A stretch of 64,000 nucleotides of DNA from Mercurialis annua (taxonomy: Eukaryota > Streptophyta > Magnoliopsida > Malpighiales > Euphorbiaceae): contig NC_065572.1 in the NCBI RefSeq assembly GCF_937616625.2, positions 42,435,653-42,499,652 of the forward strand. Direction: 5' to 3'. Position 1 is the stretch's first letter. Each line of letters begins with the position of its first letter. A program made the translations under genes and the position numbers. Below the pieces are notes generated by a model. The model was not told the DNA's origin. It searched no databases and worked only from the letters and a program-made list of their open reading frames with translations. Positions 57,494-64,000 of this stretch are shown piece after piece.

Positions 57494-59577
57494 ACTTCGG
57501 GTACGATGTTTCCGACGTGCTCTGGACCATTTCTGAGGCCCCAAATCATCCAAAACTCATACCAAGTCGCATCTAACTCATATAAACACTTAACTTATCA
57601 TTTTACACCTCAAACGTATCAAGAGCAACTCGATTTATATCCGAACGATTCAAATGTAACTTTTCAAACCCACAAGCCACTAACTCAACAAATTTCACCA
57701 TCAAAACAAAACTCTTACCTTATTTTGATGCTGCAAAATGATAGAGGATCCTTTCCTCGTTCCGTGGCCGCGCGAATCGCTCAATTCCGAGTCCGAACGA
57801 AGAAATTATGCCAATCGCAAGTCCCCTCGCGTCACGAGGTTATGTCGCACGTCGTGAGACATTGTTGCACGTCGTGCGACACCTTCAAACAGCCTCAAAC
57901 CTCATCTCGTCATGCTCCCGACATTCCTAACTCATCCCAACATGTTTCTATATCAATATAATACAATATTCAACTCAATAATCATCAAAAACGTCAAAAC
58001 CGACGTGATTACGGTTCGTTTGATTCGTTTCAAACCAAAACAGCCCTAAATCTATCAAATTCCGAAATCAAACTTCAATTTTACCTTAGTTTGATACCCG
58101 TAGTTGATAGAGAATCAAATTCCGAACGAATCGATATAAAGAACTCGCGATTTGGACGAGAAACGGCGAAACGGCGACGCATCGTAATCGATCGTCGAAT
58201 TTCTCTCGCTCTGTAACATTTCTTTCATTCTCCTCTCTGGATGGTTCCAGCTCCTTCAAATCATATACATATATTTGGCTAATTAGCCATTTTAGTCCTT
58301 TAACTCTTTAACTTAAACCATTTCTCTTTTAAACTTACTCTTTTAACCAAATGATTAATTATCCATCTTATACGTATTATTTATATCCAAATAAATAATA
58401 CTAACTCAATATTATTATTTTCCGTCACTGATCTTTTAATTACTATCCTCGATATTTAATTGGCTAATTTGCACTTTGGTCCTTGAACTTTTCAAAAGTT
58501 GCAATTTAGCTCAAAATGCATCCGCGTCCAAATTTTAAAAGGTCTCCGATTGACCCGAAACTTTTACCACTATTACTATAAAATATTTCGCGGACCTTGG
58601 CGAAATAATTACCTTTTTTGGGACTTGATTGGTTAAATTACCACTTTAGTCCCTGAACTCTAGTTTGGGACTTTTCTTGATATTTTTCCTTTCAATTCAA
58701 ATTCCAACTTTAGAATTGGAATATGATATTAAATTCCGCATAATTACTTTGATTTCTTGGAAATTATTCCCGATATCCCCACTCTGGCGAATCAGAACTG
58801 GACACATGGTCCAATAAAATACTTAAATATTTTGGGGTATTACATTAATCTCATGTTGTCATTGGCCTATGATCATCGTTAATGTTTTGTTCAATCGTTA
58901 GATGTCATGCTCTGTTTTCCTTAATCTTGTTCATTGTTCATTGTCATTGTTCTTATTGATGTTCATGTGTTGTTTAATGATTAACTAAGTGGTGCTGCTG
59001 TCAGTTGCAGCTCTTGCTGGTTTCTTGTTTGATAGTTGGCGGTCATTGTGATTTTAAATTTTCTTGGCTTCGATTCTCTGTTTGTTCTTCTTCAATTGTT
59101 GTTGGCGGCAAAATTCATTTTCAAAAGCCTGGTGACCATTCTTTGTTACTGTGTGAGTTGAGATAGTTATTCTGAAATTGATCACTTGGTGGAAAATAAT
59201 GTTGGCCACTGTTGGTTTAAATTTATTATTTTGGTTGTTTGATTTCACGTGAATGGTTATATTATTTATGTCTTGGCTATTAAAAATTACGTGCTTATGG
59301 CAAAAAGTGATTGTGGTTGTCCTGGGTGTGCAATTGTTATTGCTTTGTTTATCATTATGATTTAATCAAAAAGGTTATTTGATTATTACTGATTTGAAAC
59401 AGAACGTTCGTCTATCATTTTAATTTTTAAATTTTTAATCGATAATGTTTTTTAAAAAAAAATCTAAAGATAATATTAATTTCGATTCTAATTAAAATTG
59501 TTTGAGTATTATAATCCGAAAACAATAATTATTTTATTATCTATATTGTATTATTCTCATTATGCACATTAAGGGAG

Positions 59578-59611
59578 GAGCCGTATGAGATGAAAATCTC
59601 ACGTACAGTTA
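59578..59611 (+). ncRNA. Group II intron domain V-like sequence, probable organelle-derived fragment
   Basis: The 34 nt have the size and layout of a group II intron domain V. GAGCCGT (with the AGC triad) begins the lower stem, and GAGAT-GAAA-ATCTC forms a perfect upper stem with a GNRA tetraloop. The 3' lower strand ACAGTTA matches the usual ACGGTTC except for G-to-A in the CpG and the terminal base. GGGAGG just before it is also typical. Plant organelle introns carry such domains; a nuclear LTR would not be expected to. It is surely inactive here. Confidence 0.75.
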
Positions 59612-60434
59612 TGGAACAATTGATAATTATATAATTATTTTAAATCTTGGCTTGTGGTGCCAAATTGGATAAGTTACAATTTAGCCCTTAAACGTTTTAT
59701 TTAAACTTATTTAATTAAGTTTTGATTTGTAACTTGGGTTACTTGAACTTTAAGCTATTGAGTTCCGTTTTGACTTTAAATTATTTTTTATCAAGGTTGT
59801 TTAAAATTATAAACTATGTTTTATAATTGGATATTATATATGGATTTTATCAAGTTATTTTTGGGATTATAAACTCTAGTTTATAGTTTGATAAAATATT
59901 TGGGTCGGGTGACTTGGGTCGCCCGACATGTGAGGTTAACTTGATAGCTATCGATAACTCGGTTAACCCACTGTTTTGGAATTTGAGTTAATTATAATTT
60001 AATATTTATTTAAATAATATTTTATGAAATGAATTTTAAAGCGAGAACTCAATATACTTGTATTAATTGGGCATTATTACTTCTTGGGTATTTTGTGTTG
60101 CTCTGGATTGTTTTACCCTGACGTGTTGTTTCTGCTAGTCCTATGTGTTGTCTAGTACTCTTTAGAGTTAGGATCCATTTTTAATTTATTATTTATTTGT
60201 GTTTAGACTCGTCGACTGTTCGTGCTTTTGAGGCGAAACGAGTCTAGCAAGCAGTGAGTTTGTACTTACTATTTACCGCTTTATTAAGTAAATTGTTATT
60301 TTGATATATAAATATACTATACGTATATTTCGAACTATTTTTCCATTATGGCTCTTAGTTGGAACATGCTACATAATGGAAATTATTAGGACTGCGTGTG
60401 CACCGGTATTGATCTAGATAAGGTATGTGATATG

Positions 60435-60575
60435 TGGGCGTAACTCAGTGGTAGCCTAGCTCTCGGGACCCAGTAGAGTAACTCGGTGTAGCTTAGCTCT
60501 CGGGACTCTAGTTATGGATTAAGTATGGTCAGTGGTAACTGGGTGTCGCTCAGCTCTCAGGACCAAGCCTTAGGA
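60435..60575 (+). repeat. Hairpin minisatellite of LTR E (three units)
   Basis: The core TAGCYTAGCTCTCGG recurs three times, each enclosed by a different complementary pair: TGGG/CCCA, GAGT/ACTC and TGGT/ACCA. It follows the TGTGCACCGGTA landmark. Confidence 0.82.
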
Positions 60576-61161
60576 ATAAAGTATACAAGTTAGAATATTG
60601 TGGGTTCCAACTATTATACGTAATGTTTATATTAAATATTTTAAAAGGGTTTTAAAGGTTTTACACTTGATAAATGTACATAGTGGTATGAGCTCATCTA
60701 AGTATATCTGACCCCGTTGTTTTCCCAATTTTTTCAGGGTTATGATTTGAGCAAATCAGCCGCTCTCCGATTCTTTATTTCCTCGGAGGTTTTACTTTAT
60801 ATTTTAATAGAGTTATTAAACTGATTTTATTCTTAGACCGCAGTAGTAACTAGAAGTCTTATTGTCTTAGTACTTGTTGCTAGATTTATTCAATGGATTT
60901 AATTGTTGTTTGGTATTCTTATATTAACTTGGGTTAATACGTATTTGTGCCATGTTTAAGACTCAGAGTTGGCTGAGCACTTTAAAATAAATGTTGTATA
61001 TTATGAACTGCTAGAACTAGGCAAAGTCTCGGTTGCCCCCGATCATTGGATTTCTTACAGGTTTAAGTATTTGTCGATTATCCGCAAGGCTAGCTACGGG
61101 TTTTGGTACAACCATACCCATACCCTAGCGTTGGTCGCGATTCATAAAAATGGGTCATGAC

Positions 61162-61185
61162 AAACTTGGTATTAGAGCTTTGGTT
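61162..61185 (+). promoter_or_regulatory. Primer binding site of element E
   Basis: TTGGTATTAGAGCTTTGG follows three bases after the 5' LTR end. It differs from the initiator Met complement (TGGTATCAGAGC) by a single C-to-T. Confidence 0.83.
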
Positions 61186-63964
61186 TCAAACCAAGGCCTT
61201 ATGCATGTTATTTGTTGTGTTTTTTTGGCATGATAAGTATGTCGTGTCTTAGGAACTACCGCGGAATTAGGATTCGTGTCTTGCCTTTTAAAACGTCATC
61301 TTTTATTTTTAAACTTTCAGCCTACATCCTATAGGTGATGTGTGTCAGTCTCTATTTAGTATTTATGTCTGACAATTAATTTCACTTGGATGTTACTTGC
61401 TGTATTTTATCATATTGAGGTTATTTCACTTGGGTGATTTTAATTGCTTCTGATTTCTCGAAAAATCTTTTGTTGATGATGTTTTCTAAATTCATTCTTG
61501 GGTATGATGTTGTTTGATTAACTTTGGCGTTATGCCTAAAATAATTTTGAGTATATGGTTGGTTATGGTTATTTTACATGATGCGTTGGATTGTTTTACC
61601 TTATTAATGAAGTACATCTTGACTTGGGCCTCGACGGTTGATTTTAAATATGATCGAATGTTGGGCGTTAGTCCTGTTTTCTAGTAAAAAAAATTTGGGT
61701 TAAACTTTAAAACGTGTTTTGTGTTATACATTGTTTGACCACATGCTGTTTTAAGGATATTCTTTGAGGAAATTGTTCGACAAAGTGTGTTGAGAAAGAT
61801 GTTTTGAAAAGAGCTCGCGAGTCACGTTGTGATAAACGTAGTTATAATGTTGTCGGATTTCAAATGATTTTGAAACTGTTACCGAAAGGTAGCTAGACAA
61901 ATACTTTGTGATGATGGTGATGGATTTTGTACGATTAAGTTGTAATGGATTAGTCTGTTTTGTCGAAATCTTGTGTTTTATAAAAGTAAGGATATATTTG
62001 AGGTTGCAATCGAGATATAGTTGTGTCAAGTGCGGTGTATGGTTAGGCTCAGATTAGAAAATTTTCGTGATAATTTTAGATATGTGATTTACGGATTTGC
62101 TGATTAAGGATGTTGGTTATGCTCCATGTGTGTGTATACACTATATTTCTGTTTTTATAAGAGACTTTATCTTTTCGTATTTGAAATTGTCCGAGTATTT
62201 TGGTATAATGTTATAAACGTATTTTCATAAACAAGAGGTTTGCTTTACTAATTTTACACTTCTGAGGAAAGGAAGAAATTTTATCAAATTGGATTCAAAA
62301 GGAATAGTAAAAAAATTTGCTAACTCAACGATTTTTTCAAATCGTGATTTTATTTACAAATTAAAATTTGTAAGTGACAATAAAATTTTAATATTTTAAA
62401 ACATCAATGTGTATTATGAATACGGAGGATTTTGCCACGGTTTGTGTATTTTCGAGAAAGGGATAAATTTGTTTTAACAAGTTTGGTTTAAAGATACCAT
62501 AAATTTTATCAGTTGAACAGTTTCACAAGTTTTCAAACGTATTTAAAAGTTAGGAGAAATTTGCAGATTCAAAATGCAAATATTTTGAAAATTTCAGGGG
62601 TATACGAAACTGATGGTTTTTCAACGGTAAAGGCATTTTGATTTTGAATATAAAAGGAGGTGTAAGACGTTTAGTCTTTCAAAGAGAAGCGGAAATTTTT
62701 TGAATATAAAATATTTGGGTATTGAAAGATTTTATACCCTCGTGTGATTTGGGTATTGAAAGATTTTATACCCTCGTGGGTTGGGTTTTGAGCATAACTA
62801 ACAATCCGGTTGGGATAAATTGGTCACAGTAATCTCTCGTTGGATACGAGGCAATAGTAAATTGATGGAATAATTTTGAGAGTTGAGATTGATTTGGATA
62901 TATGAGTTAGTTGATTTGAGAATATAGGATCGCGGTTAATAGGTTTCGACAATCAGGATCGGTTGATCGATTTTTTCGATTAATGATATTACTGTAATGT
63001 TTGGGTCAATAGTTTAAACCTTTGTGTGGGGGAATTTTTTTTTTTAAGTTGTGTAATATAAGTGAGATGTAGTCGATAAGCAGTTTAGTTGTAGCGTTAT
63101 GTTTCTAAATGATTGAAGGAATCATTTTGATTGAGATTGTTTATGACTAATATAGAAATTCTTTTACTATAAGTTAAGTTCACATTTCTTTAGAATAACA
63201 ATATGAGTTTTTGTTTTTGGATCGGATGATTCTTTGTTGTGTTTGTTTTAGAACTGAAATATTATCTGAATTCGAATGGGTTTTGTTATCAATTATTTTT
63301 ATGTGGATCTTGTTATAAGTGGAAGGAACTAGGTATTGTAAAACAAGATTTTATCAGCTTGTGTTTTCGGTTTCCTGTTGAGACGATAGAGTCTGAAATT
63401 GTAAGATATATAGTTTAGCTTAGGGCTTAATCTTGTATTGTGATATTGAGGTTTTTATAATCGATAAGATTTAAGCTGGTTTTAGAAGCCGCTCTAGTAC
63501 AAAGTAATTGTGACTCTCAATTGAAAATTTATTGTTTATTCATATTGCGTTGATTGAGTAATAGTTGGAGCACCAAGTTGTTAGGATCAGAAATTTGTGC
63601 ATATATGTTATTTATGATAGCTTATTACGAATCAGTTTCAGATTTGAAGTTCGAGGTTCGTTTTTGTTTATCTTAAGTGATTCAGTTGAATTTTGTGTGG
63701 GAGAATTTATATTACCTCATTTTAATTCACTTAGGCGGGACGTTATCGTTTATGTTAAGCGGACGTTAGAGTAATCATATATGGTTTTTGCTTGAAGTAA
63801 GCAAGCTGTGCGTAATTATTTCTTTTTAAATCTACTTGCGATTCGTTAACTCTTGATTTATGTGTTAGGAGTGGTTTTTTATTTTTTGGTACGCGCTGTT
63901 TCTGATTTTATTTTATTTGATTTTGTGTTAAATTCGAGGACGAATTTTAATAAGTTATGAAGAA
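61186..63964 (+). other. Interior of element E, no genes seen
   Basis: 2.8 kb, T/G-rich on the plus strand. No gag, protease, reverse transcriptase or integrase motif can be found in any frame, and no open stretch looks protein-like. A short direct duplication of TTGGGTATTGAAAGATTTTA is present near 62717-62770. The interior ends in a segment homologous to the polypurine region of element F (CGAGGACGAATTTTAATAAG), but its G-run is lost. Confidence 0.75.
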
Positions 63965-64000
63965 TGTAATACCCCGTTTTTTTTAAAAAAAATCTGATGA
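63965..64000 (+). repeat. Start of 3' LTR of element E
   Basis: TGTAATACCCCG, a T-run, an A-run and TCTGATGA match the start of the 5' LTR at 48721. The window ends 36 bases in. Confidence 0.85.

Larger units (their letters stand above)
49388..58844 (-). mobile_element. Complete non-autonomous LTR retrotransposon F (9.46 kb), target duplication TTAAT
   Basis: Read on the minus strand it runs from 5' LTR (58844-56131), perfect initiator-Met primer site (56130-56111), interior (56110-52103) and polypurine tract (52102-52088) to the 3' LTR (52087-49388). TTAAT flanks it at 49383-49387 and 58845-58849. The two LTRs are nearly identical over 2.7 kb, so the insertion is recent compared with its neighbours. 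The interior has no gag or pol, only relic-like open pieces, so F needs proteins from elsewhere. Confidence 0.95.
56131..58844 (-). repeat. 5' LTR of element F (2714 bp)
   Basis: It is nearly identical to 49388-52087. The 14-bp length difference is fully explained by one extra piece, ATGAAGGGCACGTC, in the palindromic word block near 57431. Confidence 0.94.
48721..61161 (+). repeat. 5' LTR of element E, interrupted by element F
   Basis: The net length without F and one TTAAT copy is about 2.98 kb. Family landmarks are present in order: a TATA box, the AAAACCCTAG telo-box near 49019, the TGTGCACCGGTA landmark near 60400, its own minisatellite, the CTCATCTAAGTATATCTGACC block, the GACCGCAGTAG block and the ACCATACCCATACCCTAGCG block near the end. 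Confidence 0.87.
48721..64000 (+). mobile_element. Non-autonomous LTR retrotransposon E, 3' end outside window
   Basis: The 5' LTR (48721-61161) starts as a degraded TGTAATACCC (TCTAGTACCC), ends GGGTCATGACA and is split by element F. A primer site at 61164, an interior without gag or pol (61162-63964) and the start of the 3' LTR at 63965 (TGTAATACCCCG followed by T- and A-runs and TCTGATGA, matching the 5' LTR start) show a full-length element. Its 3' LTR leaves the window, so the target duplication cannot be checked. Without genes it must rely on a related autonomous element. Confidence 0.87.

Noticed and set aside
50587..57961. Open frames of 117-176 residues in the two LTRs of element F
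   Set aside because: They span the GCACGTCGTGC block and non-coding LTR sequence. They match no family and are present only because the two LTRs are copies.

Overview
The window reads as plant (eudicot-type) heterochromatin. It is a 60-bp satellite array broken up by nested transposable elements. I found no ordinary host gene. Every convincing coding stretch belongs to a transposon and is damaged. The rest is satellite, LTR or structured non-coding retroelement sequence.

Region 1 (1-19479) is a Ty3/gypsy retrotransposon of the Tat lineage, entered partway through gag. A CACTA (En/Spm-type) DNA transposon at 19-8380, with 3-bp target duplication AAT, sits inside that gag. The CACTA element carries two broken minus-strand genes: a TNP2-type transposase and a Ptta/En/Spm-type second gene. 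The gag-pol frame resumes at 8381 and runs to 13707 through six stops and one frameshift: zinc knuckle, protease, G-patch-like segment, reverse transcriptase, RNase H, a second (archaeal-type) RNase H and integrase. Next come 2.3 kb of untranslated sequence packed with hairpin-forming repeats, a polypurine tract and a 3.44-kb 3' LTR (16039-19479).

Region 2 (19480-48720) is the satellite. Its four islands (19480-24059, 27952-30132, 32353-42278, 47816-48720) are all the same 60-bp monomer, with inverted blocks and roughly 0.9-1.25 kb higher-order duplications. They are separated by LTRs of one second retrotransposon family (ends TGTAATAYCCCG and YCRTGACA, 5-bp target duplications): a solo LTR at 24060-27951 (GAAAC), a truncated copy at about 30133-32352, and a solo LTR at 42279-47815 (TTAAA) that itself contains another solo LTR at 44514-47329 (GAACT).

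Region 3 (48721-64000) is a longer, non-autonomous member of that family. Its 5' LTR is 48721-61161, followed by an initiator-Met-type primer site, a gene-free 2.8-kb interior, and a 3' LTR that starts at 63965 and leaves the window. Inside its 5' LTR lies a complete 9.46-kb relative in the opposite orientation (49388-58844, duplication TTAAT), with two 2.7-kb LTRs and a perfect primer site but no gag-pol.

The elements form a relative time series: satellite first, then the outer LTR elements and the Tat element, then the solo LTR in the solo LTR, the element in the LTR and the CACTA in the Tat gag. The most unusual signals are non-coding. They are covarying hairpin arrays in the Tat element, hairpin-forming minisatellites that differ from copy to copy at one fixed LTR position, a copy-specific palindrome block in the LTRs, and a 34-nt group II intron domain V look-alike inside one LTR.
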